Of a stretch of 64,000 nucleotides of DNA, positions 8,228-16,370 are shown one piece after another. The DNA comes from Tepidiphilus margaritifer DSM 15129. Its GTDB lineage: Bacteria > Pseudomonadota > Gammaproteobacteria > Burkholderiales > Rhodocyclaceae. Numbering within the stretch: position 1 is the stretch's first letter; every line of letters starts with the position of its first letter. The stretch is taken from NCBI RefSeq assembly GCF_000425565.1, contig NZ_AUDR01000015.1, positions 186,001-250,000 of the forward strand, written 5' to 3'. The position numbers were made by a program, and so were the translations under genes. A model generated the notes under the pieces. It worked only from the letters and a program-made list of their open reading frames with translations. It searched no databases and had not been told where the DNA came from.

Positions 8228-9018
8228 CCGCGCCACTGTGGCGGACGTTTTTCGATGAAGGCGTCGATCCCTTCGGCGGCATCCTCGGCCATCATGTTGC
8301 AGGCCATTACCTCGCCGGCGAGCTGGTAGGCCGCCTCGATCCCCATCTCCAACTGGCGGTAGAAGAGTTCCTTGCCCATGCGTACCGCTACGGGCGACTT
8401 CGCCTTGATCGCGGCGGCGAGTCGCTCTACTTCCTCGTCGAGCGCCTCCGGGGCGACGACGCGATTGACGAGGCCGCGACGATGGGCCTCCTCGGCATCG
8501 ATGAATTCTCCCGTGACCAGCATCTCGAACGCCTCCTTGCGCCCCATGTTGCGCGACAAGGCCACGGAGGGCGTCGAGCAGAAAAGCCCCACGTTGATGC
8601 CGGAGACGGCAAAGCGCGCCTCGCTGCTCGCCACGGCGAGGTCGCACATACCCACGAGCTGGCAACCGGCAGCGGTGGCGATGCCATGCACGCGCGCGAT
8701 CACCGGCACCGGCAAGCGGATGAGGGAGAGCATCACCTCGGAGCACAGGGCGAAGAGCCGGCGCTGAAAATCCAGCGTACGATTGGCCCGCATCTCCTTG
8801 AGATCGTGCCCGGCACAAAAGGCTTTGCCGGCACCGGCGAGCACGACCACGCGCACGTCCGGGGCCTGCGCCGAGCGCACCGCCTCGCGCAGGGCTTCCA
8901 GCATCGCCCAGGAGAGCGCGTTGTACTGCTGCGGCCGGTTCAGGGTGAGGGTGAGCACGCCATCTTCGAGCCGCGAATGCACCAAGGGCTCGGCAGCGGT
9001 CGTCTGGGATTGGTCCAT
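8221..9018 (-). CDS. Enoyl-CoA hydratase/isomerase family protein
   Basis: This is a crotonase-fold protein of 265 residues. The oxyanion-hole segments are present: AGAGKAFCAGHDLKEM and VHGIATAAGCQLVGMCDLA. It most resembles the ECHDC3-like branch, with GLFCSTPSVALSRNMGRKEAFEMLVTGE. The glutamate corresponding to Glu144 of rat mitochondrial hydratase appears absent (SGINVGLF in place of the PEI motif), while the second glutamate (FEM) is kept, so classical hydratase activity is uncertain. I start it at the ATG at 9018; a TTG at 9036 in frame would overlap tnpB. The IS607-like element ends just upstream, so the native promoter may have been displaced. Confidence 0.88.
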   Translation of the reverse strand: MDQSQTTAAEPLVHSRLEDGVLTLTLNRPQQYNALSWAMLEALREAVRSAQAPDVRVVVLAGAGKAFCAGHDLKEMRANRTLDFQRRLFALCSEVMLSLIRLPVPVIARVHGIATAAGCQLVGMCDLAVASSEARFAVSGINVGLFCSTPSVALSRNMGRKEAFEMLVTGEFIDAEEAHRRGLVNRVVAPEALDEEVERLAAAIKAKSPVAVRMGKELFYRQLEMGIEAAYQLAGEVMACNMMAEDAAEGIDAFIEKRPPQWRGC

Positions 9019-9019
9019 G

Positions 9020-9190
9020 TTCTGGTCTGCTATCAAGAAAGTGCGCGATTATGCGCACGGTTCTCTTCCTGCCCCGAAGCGCCTTGCGGGCCGACTTCGT
9101 GTCTGACAAGCGTGACTTTCCCGACTACGGCAGAGACCCCCTCTGTCGTAGTGCCGCCGTTGCCGGACGGACTCGCCACGGGTAGAGCAG
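9020..9190 (-). ncRNA. Probable omega-RNA (reRNA) of TnpB, overlapping the 3' end of tnpB
   Basis: TnpB nucleases use an RNA made from the 3' end of their own gene plus the transposon right end. Here the tnpB 3' end holds a 12-base stem with one mismatch (9124-9135 with 9141-9152, loop of five) and a perfect hairpin GTGCGC/GCGCAC (9041-9046, 9053-9058). These structures fit such an RNA. The exact ends and the guide segment, which would run into the flanking enoyl-CoA hydratase-like gene, cannot be fixed from sequence. Confidence 0.4.
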
Positions 9191-10430
9191 TTTCGGTTGC
9201 CAGCCGTTTTAGGTTGAGCGCTGCGTTGAGATCGCGGTCATGGTCCGTGCCACAATTCGGACACGTCCATTGCCGGTCTTTCAGCGTCAGCTCCTCGTGC
9301 TGCCATCCGCAGACGGAGCACAGGCGAGAGCTTGGATACCACCGATCGGCAATCACCAACCGGGTGTCGTAGCGCTTGGCCTTGTATTCCATCTGCCGGC
9401 GGATCATCCCAAAGCCCACGTCGCTAAGCGCCCGGGCGAGCTTGTCGTTTGCCAGCATCCCCTGGACGTGCAAATCCTCGATCACTACCGCTTGGTTTTC
9501 GCGGGTAAGCCGCATCGTGAGCTTGTGCGTAAAATCCGCTCGGATGTTGGCAACGCGGGCGTGGAGCCTTGCCAAGATCGCAGCGGACTTCTTGCGGTTG
9601 TTGGAAACCGGCAGACGGGTTCCTTTGGGAAGGCTTGCCTTGGGCGCGAATCCGGCGGCGACTTTGGCCGCTTCGACCTTGCGGCTGAGCCGCCGGGCGC
9701 GGATTTTGAGCCGTCGCAGCGCCGCCTTGAGCGGCTTGGGCGCTTCGATTCTCTCGCCGTTCGAGCGCGTTGCCGCCGCTTTCAATCCAAGGTCCACGCC
9801 AATGACGCCTTGCCCCGTCCTTTGGCGATAGAACTGGGCATCGGGCACCTCGACCTGAATGGCAATGAACCAGCGATCCGCTGTGCGCGAGACTGTCGCG
9901 CCCATAATCTTTCCATCGAACCGCAGGGATTCCGCCATCTCCACCCATCCCACCAGAGGCAGGCGGATGCGTTGCCCTTCGATCTTGAACTTGTCGTTCG
10001 CCACATAGAAACTGTCACGGCTGCGGCCTTTTTTCTTGAACGTCGGCGGATAGGCAAGCTTCACGCCCTGTTCCCGCAGAGCGCGTCGCTCGGCTTTGTC
10101 TTGAGGCGCGATGCGTGCGCCCGCCTTGAGGTCAGCAAAGAATCGTGACCACGCACGCTGCAAATGCGCAAAGGGTTGTGCGTGCGCGTCGCGGTGAATG
10201 GTTTTGAGCCACGGCCGACCGTGCTCATCAAGCCACTGCGGGTCACTGTACTTGATGGCGTTGAACTGTTTTTTGAGCGCCATTGCGTTGGGTTTGAGCC
10301 CCGCCGAGTATTGCCGATTCCACTCGGCGAGCGCCCAATTCCAGACGCGCCGTGCCGTCCCGCAGGCCCGGTGGAAATAATCGGCCTGTTCAGGGGTTGG
10401 GCGAAGGGCAATCTTGTGTGTCAGTTGCAT
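9033..10430 (-). CDS. tnpB: TnpB family RNA-guided endonuclease (IS607/IS605 OrfB)
   Basis: This is a 465-residue TnpB, the transposon-encoded RNA-guided DNA nuclease ancestral to Cas12. The N-terminus (MQLTHKIALRPTPEQADYF) is the OrfB helix-turn-helix-like domain. The RuvC-like catalytic residues are all present: Asp in IGVDLGLKAAA, Glu in VVIEDLHVQGM, and Asp in DRDLNAALN. A four-cysteine zinc finger (CSVCGW and CPNCG) sits between the second and third motifs. The nuclease therefore looks intact, unlike the nuclease-dead TnpB-derived repressors. The GTG at 10439 is an alternative start, but the conserved family N-terminus fits the ATG at 10430. The C-terminal tail after the third motif overlaps the structured omega-RNA region. 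It stops 15 bases before the enoyl-CoA hydratase-like start. Confidence 0.96.
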   Translation of the reverse strand: MQLTHKIALRPTPEQADYFHRACGTARRVWNWALAEWNRQYSAGLKPNAMALKKQFNAIKYSDPQWLDEHGRPWLKTIHRDAHAQPFAHLQRAWSRFFADLKAGARIAPQDKAERRALREQGVKLAYPPTFKKKGRSRDSFYVANDKFKIEGQRIRLPLVGWVEMAESLRFDGKIMGATVSRTADRWFIAIQVEVPDAQFYRQRTGQGVIGVDLGLKAAATRSNGERIEAPKPLKAALRRLKIRARRLSRKVEAAKVAAGFAPKASLPKGTRLPVSNNRKKSAAILARLHARVANIRADFTHKLTMRLTRENQAVVIEDLHVQGMLANDKLARALSDVGFGMIRRQMEYKAKRYDTRLVIADRWYPSSRLCSVCGWQHEELTLKDRQWTCPNCGTDHDRDLNAALNLKRLATETALPVASPSGNGGTTTEGVSAVVGKVTLVRHEVGPQGASGQEENRAHNRALS

Positions 10431-10459
10431 CTTGCGCACCCTTCTTCAGCGCCTCGCCA

Positions 10460-10588
10460 TTAACGACGTCGGTTGCTGTCTGTCCGCGCTATCGGAACAA
10501 GACGACCCTCGCGTTCCCATCGTTGCAGCGTCTTGACCGATACGCCGAGCAACTTCGCCGCTTTTCCTGTGCTCATCGTGTTTTCCAT
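10460..10588 (-). pseudogene. Truncated IS607-type TnpA: MerR-like DNA-binding domain only
   Basis: This short frame encodes 42 residues: MENTMSTGKAAKLLGVSVKT then LQRWEREGRLVPIARTDSNR and two arginines before TAA. It matches the N-terminal MerR-like helix-turn-helix of IS607-family TnpA serine recombinases, which continue after the NRRRY motif into a catalytic domain. Here the stop falls exactly where that tyrosine is expected, and only 29 bases separate it from the tnpB ATG, so the whole recombinase domain (normally about 150 residues) is missing. It could be an inert remnant or a small DNA-binding protein acting on the adjacent iterons. The start ATG lies inside the third iteron. Confidence 0.8.
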
Positions 10589-10614
10589 ATGCACCATTAT
10601 GCACTATAGTGCAC
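10585..10614 (-). repeat. Three tandem 10-bp iterons upstream of the tnpA remnant
   Basis: On the minus strand the sequence reads GTGCACTATA, GTGCATAATG, GTGCATATGG, three direct repeats with exact 10-bp spacing (one helical turn). The first two also create a 14-bp palindrome TGCACTATAGTGCA (10600-10613). The last repeat contains the start codon of the HTH remnant. The spacing suggests side-by-side binding sites for the MerR-like domain; this is inferred. Confidence 0.7.
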
Positions 10615-10658
10615 ATTATTAAATACTAGATATGAGCTCCTCCGGGAAGTGGATCACG

Positions 10659-10683
10659 GCGCGATCCTGCGAAGGATTCGCGC
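10659..10683 (-). terminator. Imperfect hairpin downstream of the tetR gene
   Basis: GCGCGATCCT (10659-10668) pairs with AGGATTCGCGC (10673-10683), apart from one bulged T. It lies just after the stop of the minus-strand TetR gene and before the IS element. No T tract follows, so it is only a possible terminator or transcript-end structure. Confidence 0.3.
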
Positions 10684-10705
10684 ACCGGATCATGATACGC
10701 CAAGC

Positions 10706-11404
10706 TCAGCCGACGTGCGATTGCGCCGCGAAATCCGGCAGCGGCGCACGCAATCCCCCCAGGAGGAAACTCATGAGCCGGGCTTCGAGCTTGGCCGGAT
10801 CGTGATCGTCGAAGGACTCACCGGCGATGGCCTGCAGACCTTCGGCGCCGGCGATGGCATAGGAGACGGCACCCAGCATGAAGTGGAAACGCCAGAAGAT
10901 CTCCGCGTGCGGCACGCCCGGCAGGGAGCGGTAGAGCGCCTCGAGGTATTCGTCGGTGACGTCGCCGTACTCCTTGGCGAGCACGTGCCGCACGAAGGCG
11001 CTCGGATCGGTCATCGTCCGGCCCAGGAGCTGGAGAAAGCGCCGCCCTCCTTCCGTGCGGGCCAGTTCCAGCAATGGGGCGAAGAAGGCTTCGACGATGC
11101 GACTGGGTCGCACCGCCTTTCCCAGCGCCTCGGCGTCGCGCTGAAGCTGCGCCAGGCGGCGTCGTCGCTCCTCCGTGATCTCGGCCAGACGCCGGCGGAA
11201 GATCTCGCGCAGCAGGTTCTCTTTGGATCCGAAGTGATAATTGACCGCCGCGAGGTTGACCCCGGCGCGGGCAGTGATCATGCGCATGGAAGCGCCTTCG
11301 AAGCCGTGCTCGGCAAAGAGCGCCTCGGCCGCATCGAGGATTTTCTCCCGCGTCTCGGCACCGCAGACCGGACGCGGGGGTTTCCTTTCCTTTTTCTCGC
11401 TCAC
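10706..11404 (-). CDS. TetR/AcrR family regulator downstream of plsC
   Basis: This 232-residue TetR-type regulator has the DNA-binding domain REKILDAAEALFAEHGFEGA, then MRMITARAGVNLAAVNYHFG with the YHFGSKENLL motif. The C-terminal domain resembles the CerR/PsrA-like type. The frame is open to 11479, but I start it at the GTG at 11404 because that codon overlaps the plsC stop in a GTGA junction and begins the conserved region; this implies translational coupling to plsC. It is the last gene of the glyQ-glyS-gmhB-plsC series. A role in membrane lipid or fatty-acid control is suggested only by the neighbour plsC. The IS607-like element lies immediately downstream. Confidence 0.88.
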   Translation of the reverse strand: MSEKKERKPPRPVCGAETREKILDAAEALFAEHGFEGASMRMITARAGVNLAAVNYHFGSKENLLREIFRRRLAEITEERRRRLAQLQRDAEALGKAVRPSRIVEAFFAPLLELARTEGGRRFLQLLGRTMTDPSAFVRHVLAKEYGDVTDEYLEALYRSLPGVPHAEIFWRFHFMLGAVSYAIAGAEGLQAIAGESFDDHDPAKLEARLMSFLLGGLRAPLPDFAAQSHVG

Positions 11405-12174
11405 GCTCGCACCCCCGCCGTCACGTCGCCGTCGCCATAATGCCAAGGGAAGCGGCGCCGCATCTCGGCCTCGATCCACTGTGCCGCCAGGCGATTGACC
11501 TCGTCGACGCTCTTTCCCTGGGGATCGATCGGCGGTCCGATCGACACCAGCACTTCACCCGGGATCTTGACGAAGGCCCCCTTGGGCCAGAATTCACCGG
11601 CGTTGTGCGCGATCGGCACCACCGGCACGCCCGCCGACACGGCAAGCGCCGCGCCGCCAGCGAGATAGCGCCTCGTGTGCCCCGGCGCCACCCGGGTGCC
11701 TTCGGGGAAGATGAGCACCGAGAAGCCCTGCGCGAGCCGCTCCTTGCCCTGCTCGATCACCTGCTGCAGCGCGCCGCGCCGGTCGTTGCGGTCGATGGCG
11801 ATCATCGAGCAGCTCGCCAGTCCCCAGCCGATGAAGGGGATGCGCAGCAGCTCCTTTTTCAGCACGAAGACGAGCCGCGGCAGGATCGCCTCCAGCACCA
11901 GCGTCTCCCAGGCCGACTGGTGCTTGGCGAGAAAGACGCAGGGCCGCGCCGGGATATTCTCCCTCTCCTCCACCCGCCAGCGGATGCCGAGCACGTGCCA
12001 GATGAGGAAGGCGGTGATCTTCGCCCAGAAACTGACGATGCGATGGCGCGGCAGCGGCGGCAAGGGACGCACGGCGACCGTCACCAGCGAATAGGGCACC
12101 GTCACGAGCGTCATGAGCACGACGAAGAGGATCGAGCGGATCCAGGCCGAGAGCGGGGCGCGGCGGGGGCTCAT
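11401..12174 (-). CDS. plsC: 1-acyl-sn-glycerol-3-phosphate acyltransferase
   Basis: This enzyme adds the second acyl chain to lysophosphatidic acid to give phosphatidic acid, at the cytoplasmic face of the inner membrane. Its 257 residues begin with a hydrophobic anchor (WIRSILFVVLMTLVTVPYSL). The acyltransferase motifs follow in order: AKHQSAWETL (motif I, catalytic His), CSMIAIDRND (motif II), LIFPEGTRVAPG (motif III) and GVPVVPIAHN (motif IV). The frame runs open upstream, but the true ATG at 12174 overlaps the gmhB stop in ATGA, and its own stop overlaps the next GTG start. This pattern indicates one tightly coupled transcript. Confidence 0.95.
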   Translation of the reverse strand: MSPRRAPLSAWIRSILFVVLMTLVTVPYSLVTVAVRPLPPLPRHRIVSFWAKITAFLIWHVLGIRWRVEERENIPARPCVFLAKHQSAWETLVLEAILPRLVFVLKKELLRIPFIGWGLASCSMIAIDRNDRRGALQQVIEQGKERLAQGFSVLIFPEGTRVAPGHTRRYLAGGAALAVSAGVPVVPIAHNAGEFWPKGAFVKIPGEVLVSIGPPIDPQGKSVDEVNRLAAQWIEAEMRRRFPWHYGDGDVTAGVRA

Positions 12175-12710
12175 GGCGACTCCGTGAGCCGGCGGGCGAC
12201 TTCGGCCAGATCTTCGGCGATGGTCACGTTCTCCGGCAGCAGACCGCTTGCCAACGTCTGCCGCCCTTTGCCGGTGAGCACCAGCCACGGGCGGCAGCCG
12301 GCGGCAACCGCCGCCTGGATGTCGCGGATGCCGTCGCCCACCGCCGGCACCTGCGACAGATCCACGCCGAAGCGCTGCCCGATCTCGAGCAGCATCCCCG
12401 GCTTGGGTTTGCGGCAGGCGCAGTTCTCCACTTCGGCGTGCGGGCAGAAGAAGATGGCGTGGATGCGCCCGCCCACTTCGGCCAGGCGCCGCAGCATGGT
12501 CTCGTGGATCGCGTTGAGGGTATCCATGCCGATGAGGCCGCGACCGATCGCCGACTGGTTGGTGGCGATCACCACGCGCCAGCCCCACTGGGTGAGCTGG
12601 GCGATCGCCTCGAGCGAACCGGGAATGGGGATCCATTCCTCCGGACTCTTGACGAACTGCTCGGAATGCTCGTTGATCACCCCGTCGCGATCCAGCACGA
12701 TGAGTTTCAT
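12171..12710 (-). CDS. gmhB: D-glycero-D-manno-heptose-1,7-bisphosphate 7-phosphatase
   Basis: This is a HAD-superfamily phosphatase in ADP-heptose synthesis for the inner core of lipopolysaccharide. Of 179 residues, the nucleophile motif is LDRDGVIN (Asp7, Asp9), the second motif is ATNQSAIGRG, and a zinc site is formed by CPHAEVENCAC (Cys89, His91, Cys97, Cys99), which is specific to the GmhB group. The final HAD motif is VGDGIRDI. The start is the ATG at 12710, eleven bases after the glyS stop; a longer open frame upstream runs inside glyS and lacks homology. The order glyQ-glyS-gmhB-plsC is common in betaproteobacteria. Confidence 0.96.
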   Translation of the reverse strand: MKLIVLDRDGVINEHSEQFVKSPEEWIPIPGSLEAIAQLTQWGWRVVIATNQSAIGRGLIGMDTLNAIHETMLRRLAEVGGRIHAIFFCPHAEVENCACRKPKPGMLLEIGQRFGVDLSQVPAVGDGIRDIQAAVAAGCRPWLVLTGKGRQTLASGLLPENVTIAEDLAEVARRLTESP

Positions 12711-12721
12711 CGCTGCCCCCC

Positions 12722-14836
12722 TCAGGCGCCGGCCTCGCGCGCGAGTACCGACAGGTCGGCCACCTGGTTCATGAGCCGCCACAGCTCGCGCAGCAGCGCC
12801 AGACGGTTGGCGCGCAAGAGCGGCTCGTCGCACAGCACCATCACGCGATCGAAGAAGGCATCCACCGGCGCGGCGAGCGCCACCAGCGTGCTGAGCGCCT
12901 GGGCGTAGGCCTCGTTTTCCAGATGCGAGGCGACGTAAGGCGCCACGGCGTGCATCTTCTCGAAGAGCGCCTTCTCCTCGGGTTCGGCAAAGAGGGCCAC
13001 GTCGACGTGCGCCGCGCCCTCTTCGCCCGCTTTCCTGAGCAGGTTGGCGATGCGTTTGTTCGCCGCGGCGAGCGTGGGCGCTTCCGGCGCCTCAAGGAAA
13101 GCGGCCACCGCCTCGAGCCGCGCCGGCACCGTGTCGATGCGGCCCGGGCGCAGCGCGAGCACTGCATCGATCGCATCGAGCGCATGCCCCGCCTCGCGCA
13201 GCCAATGGCGCAGACGCTCGTCGAAGAAGCGGCGCAGTTTCTCGACGGTATCGGCCGGAGCCTGGGCACGCACCGCCGGGGGCTGCTCGGCGAGCGCGCG
13301 CTCGATCGCCGCGTCGAGCTCGAGTGGCAGCGGCGTCTCGACGGCGATGCGCAGCACCCCCAGCGCGGCGCGGCGCAGACCATAGGGATCTTTCTCGCCG
13401 GTGGGGATCTCGCCGATGGCAAAGAGCCCGGCGAGCGCGTCGAGCCGCTCGGCGAGCGCCAGGATTTTCCCCGTGAGCCGGCGCGGCAGCGTGTCGCCGG
13501 CAAAGCGCGGCTTGTAGTGATCCTCGATCGCCTCGGCCACCGCTTCCGGCTCCCCGTCGGCGAGCGCATAGTAGCGCCCCATCACACCCTGCAGCTCGGG
13601 GAACTCACCCACCATCTGGGTGACGAGGTCGCACTTCGCCAACCTTGCCGCACGCCGCGCGAGCGCCACGTCGGCGGCCAGCCGCTCGGCGAGCCAGCCT
13701 GAGAGCGATTCCAGCCGCGCCACGCGCTCGCCCAGGGTGCCGATGCGGTTGTGATAGACGATGGCGTCCAGCCGCGGCAGGCGCGATTCCAGCCGTTCCT
13801 TGCGGTCCTGCTCGTAGAAGAAGCGCGCATCGGCCAGGCGCGGGCGCACCACCCGCTGGTTGCCCTCGACGATGTTGCGGCTCTTGGGCTCGGACAGGTG
13901 CATGTTCGAAACGATGAGAAAGCGGTTCGTCAGCCGCCCCTGCGCATCGAACAAGGGAAAATACTTCTGGTTCGCCTGCATCGTCAGGATGAGGCACTCG
14001 GGCGGAACGGCGAGGAATTCCTCCTCGAAGCGCCCGACATAGACGGTGGGATGCTCGACGAGGGCGGTTACTTCGTCGAGCAGCGCCGCATGCTCGCCCA
14101 GAACGCCCCCTTCGGCGGCGGCCTTTTCCTGCAGCTGGCGTTCGATCTCGGCGCGCCGCTCGGCGAAGTCGGCGATGACCTTGCCCTCGGCGCGCAGCGT
14201 CGGCTCATAGGCCTCGGCATGGGCGAGCTCGATCGCACCGCGGCTCATGAAGCGATGCCCCAGGGTCTCGCGGCCCGAGTCCAGGTCGAGCACTCGCCCC
14301 GGCACCACCCGTGCGCCGTGCAGCAGCACCAGGCGATGCACCGGGCGCACGAACTGCGCCTCGCCCGAGCCCCAGCGCATGAGCTTGGGGATGGGCAAGG
14401 CGCGGATCGCCTCGGCCACGAGCACGGCGAGCGCCTCGTCGAGCCGCGCCCCTGCTTCCACCGTGTGCAGGTAGAGCATTTCCTGCTTGCCCTCGATGCG
14501 GCGCTCGAGCTTGGCGTTCTGCAGCGTGAGCCCCTTGGCGGCGAGGCGCTTTTCCAGCGCCGCCGTGGGCTTGCCGGCGGCATCGAACGCCACCGCCACG
14601 GGCATGAGGCGTTCTTCTTTGGCCTGATCGGGCGCACGCTCGCGCACGCCGCTCACCTGCACCGCCAGCCGCCGGGGGCTGGCGAACCAGCGCCAGGGCG
14701 CGTCGGCATCGACCAGGCGCCGCGCCTGTAGGCGCTCGAGCACACCGCGCCCGAAGGCTTCGCCCAGCCGCGGCAGCGCCTTGGGCGGCAGTTCCTCGGT
14801 GACGAGTTCGACCAGCAGGGTTTCCCGTTCACTCAT
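12722..14836 (-). CDS. glyS: Glycine--tRNA ligase beta subunit
   Basis: This is the large subunit of the bacterial alpha2beta2 glycyl-tRNA synthetase. At 704 residues it has the normal length. It begins with the family's [20 protein letters not shown]. The middle contains the core stretch [12 protein letters not shown], the [20 protein letters not shown] motif, and [11 protein letters not shown]. The HD-like and C-terminal DALR-type anticodon-binding region follows ([20 protein letters not shown]). It lies three bases downstream of glyQ and is expected to be made together with it. Together they charge tRNA-Gly. Confidence 0.98.
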   Translation of the reverse strand: MSERETLLVELVTEELPPKALPRLGEAFGRGVLERLQARRLVDADAPWRWFASPRRLAVQVSGVRERAPDQAKEERLMPVAVAFDAAGKPTAALEKRLAAKGLTLQNAKLERRIEGKQEMLYLHTVEAGARLDEALAVLVAEAIRALPIPKLMRWGSGEAQFVRPVHRLVLLHGARVVPGRVLDLDSGRETLGHRFMSRGAIELAHAEAYEPTLRAEGKVIADFAERRAEIERQLQEKAAAEGGVLGEHAALLDEVTALVEHPTVYVGRFEEEFLAVPPECLILTMQANQKYFPLFDAQGRLTNRFLIVSNMHLSEPKSRNIVEGNQRVVRPRLADARFFYEQDRKERLESRLPRLDAIVYHNRIGTLGERVARLESLSGWLAERLAADVALARRAARLAKCDLVTQMVGEFPELQGVMGRYYALADGEPEAVAEAIEDHYKPRFAGDTLPRRLTGKILALAERLDALAGLFAIGEIPTGEKDPYGLRRAALGVLRIAVETPLPLELDAAIERALAEQPPAVRAQAPADTVEKLRRFFDERLRHWLREAGHALDAIDAVLALRPGRIDTVPARLEAVAAFLEAPEAPTLAAANKRIANLLRKAGEEGAAHVDVALFAEPEEKALFEKMHAVAPYVASHLENEAYAQALSTLVALAAPVDAFFDRVMVLCDEPLLRANRLALLRELWRLMNQVADLSVLAREAGA

Positions 14837-14839
14837 GAC

Positions 14840-15757
14840 TCAGGCTCCTTTCTTTGCGGCCGCGGCGAGCATGGGAAAGCCCAGCGCCTCGCGGCTGGCG
14901 AGATAAGCCTGCGCCACCGCGCGGGCGAGCGCCCGGATGCGCCCGATGTAGGCGGCGCGCTCGGTCACGGAGATCGCCCCGCGCGCATCGAGCAGGTTGA
15001 AGGTGTGCGCAGCCTTGAGCACCATCTCATAGGCGGGCAGCACCAGCGCCGCCTCGATCAGCCGCTTGGCTTCAAGCTCGAAATGCCCGAAAAGTTCGAA
15101 GAGCAGGGGCACGTTGGAATATTCGAAGTTGTACTTCGATTGCTCCACCTCGTTCTGGTGGAAGACGTCGCCGTAGGTGACCACCCGGCCGTCGCCCGTG
15201 CGCGTCCAGACGAGGTCGTAGACGTTCTCCACGCCCTGCAGGTACATCGCCAGGCGCTCGAGCCCGTAGGTGATCTCGCCCAGCACCGGCCGGCAGTCCA
15301 AGCCGCCGACCTGCTGGAAGTAGGTGAATTGCGTCACTTCCATACCGTCGAGCCACACCTCCCAGCCCAGACCCCAGGCGCCGAGCGTGGGGTTCTCCCA
15401 GTCGTCCTCGACGAAGCGCACGTCGTGCTCGCGCGGGTCGATCCCCAGCGCCACGAGGCTGGCGAGGTAGCGATCCTGGATGTCGAGCGGCGAGGGTTTC
15501 AGCACCACCTGGAACTGGTAGTAGTGCTGCAGCCGGTTGGGGTTCTCCCCATAGCGCCCGTCCTTGGGCCGGCGCGAGGGCTGCACGTAGGCGGCGTTCC
15601 ACGGCTCGGGGCCGATGGCCCGCAGGAAAGTGGCGGTATGCGAGGTTCCCGCGCCCACTTCGAGGTCGTAGGGCTGCAGCAGCACGCAGCCCAGCTCGGC
15701 CCAGTAGCGCTGCAGGCGCAGGATGAGGTCCTGAAACGTGGGTTTTTCTTCGCTCAT
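14840..15757 (-). CDS. glyQ: Glycine--tRNA ligase alpha subunit
   Basis: This is the catalytic alpha subunit of the tetrameric glycyl-tRNA synthetase (class II core). Its 305 residues start [20 protein letters not shown] and include the highly conserved [20 protein letters not shown] and [20 protein letters not shown] stretches, then [20 protein letters not shown]. The frame remains open to 15901, but the conserved N-terminus fixes the start at 15757. It heads the operon with glyS, gmhB, plsC and a TetR regulator. Confidence 0.98.
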   Translation of the reverse strand: MSEEKPTFQDLILRLQRYWAELGCVLLQPYDLEVGAGTSHTATFLRAIGPEPWNAAYVQPSRRPKDGRYGENPNRLQHYYQFQVVLKPSPLDIQDRYLASLVALGIDPREHDVRFVEDDWENPTLGAWGLGWEVWLDGMEVTQFTYFQQVGGLDCRPVLGEITYGLERLAMYLQGVENVYDLVWTRTGDGRVVTYGDVFHQNEVEQSKYNFEYSNVPLLFELFGHFELEAKRLIEAALVLPAYEMVLKAAHTFNLLDARGAISVTERAAYIGRIRALARAVAQAYLASREALGFPMLAAAAKKGA

Positions 15758-15926
15758 AGTCCGTCCGGATGCTCGATGGCGGCGCAAAGGCGCCATTTTA
15801 CGGGCTAACGCGGCGCGGCGCCAGCAGAACTGCAGGCCGCGGCGCCATCGAAAGCCCCCGCCGCAGCTTGCGGCAAAAGAGGAAAAGGGAATGCGCGGCA
15901 CGCCAGAAACCGCCTCTCACCGGGCG

Positions 15927-16370
15927 TCAGTCCCATCCTACCTCGAGCAACCACGTCTGCCCCAACCGCGACCACACCGCCGCGAGGTAGGGCGCGAAGG
16001 GCTGGGGCGGCCGCGCTGGATCGGCCCAACACAATCCGTCGCAGCGGTGCGGCTCGGCGATGCGCGCTTCCCCCTGCCAGCGACGTGCCTCGAAGAGGAA
16101 CTCGATGCGGTTGGTGTCGGATGCGCGATGCACCACCGCCACCGGCGTGAGCGCCTCCTGCGCCACCTCGATGCCCAGCTCCTCGGCGAGCTCGCGCACC
16201 GCGGCCTGCCGCAGGCTCTCGCCGTTTTCCACGTGCCCGCCCGGCAGGCTCCAGAACCCGTCGAAAAAGCCCGTACCGGCGCGGCGCAGGAAAAGCACCC
16301 GGCCCTGCTCGTCGAAGAGCCGTACCTGCACCGCGGTGGGGATGGCGAACCGCACTGGCGTGGCGCTCAA
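15927..16370 (-). CDS. NUDIX hydrolase
   Basis: This 147-residue protein hydrolyses nucleoside-diphosphate-linked compounds; the exact substrate is unknown. The Nudix box is clear from about residue 43: [20 protein letters not shown] followed by LG, which fits GX5EX7REUXEEXGU with its metal-binding glutamates. Its start ATG overlaps the dut stop in an ATGA junction, so it is likely translated with dut and coaBC. Pairing of a Nudix enzyme with dUTPase suggests nucleotide-pool cleaning, but this is inferred from position only. Confidence 0.92.
   Translation of the reverse strand: MSATPVRFAIPTAVQVRLFDEQGRVLFLRRAGTGFFDGFWSLPGGHVENGESLRQAAVRELAEELGIEVAQEALTPVAVVHRASDTNRIEFLFEARRWQGEARIAEPHRCDGLCWADPARPPQPFAPYLAAVWSRLGQTWLLEVGWD

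Larger units (their letters stand above)
9020..10620 (-). mobile_element. IS607-like insertion element with intact tnpB and truncated tnpA
   Basis: The element reads, on the minus strand, as iterons, a 42-codon remnant of a TnpA recombinase (MerR-like domain only), and a full TnpB gene with its structured 3' end. IS607 elements normally carry tnpA (serine recombinase) before tnpB, as here. They have no terminal inverted repeats or target duplication, so the ends are approximate. Loss of the recombinase catalytic domain means it cannot move on its own. Confidence 0.7.

Noticed and set aside
7418-9109. One continuous 563-codon minus-strand frame covering tatD and the enoyl-CoA hydratase-like gene
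   Set aside because: Only its last 269 codons have homology (TatD); the rest is out of frame with the crotonase gene and carries no domain, so it is not a fusion.
9020-10620. Possible nuclease-dead TnpB-derived repressor (TldR)
   Set aside because: All three RuvC acidic residues are present, so the protein looks like an active nuclease.
15860-15874. Hairpin GCCGCA/TGCGGC downstream of the Nudix gene as a terminator
   Set aside because: The stem is short and no T tract follows in the direction of transcription.
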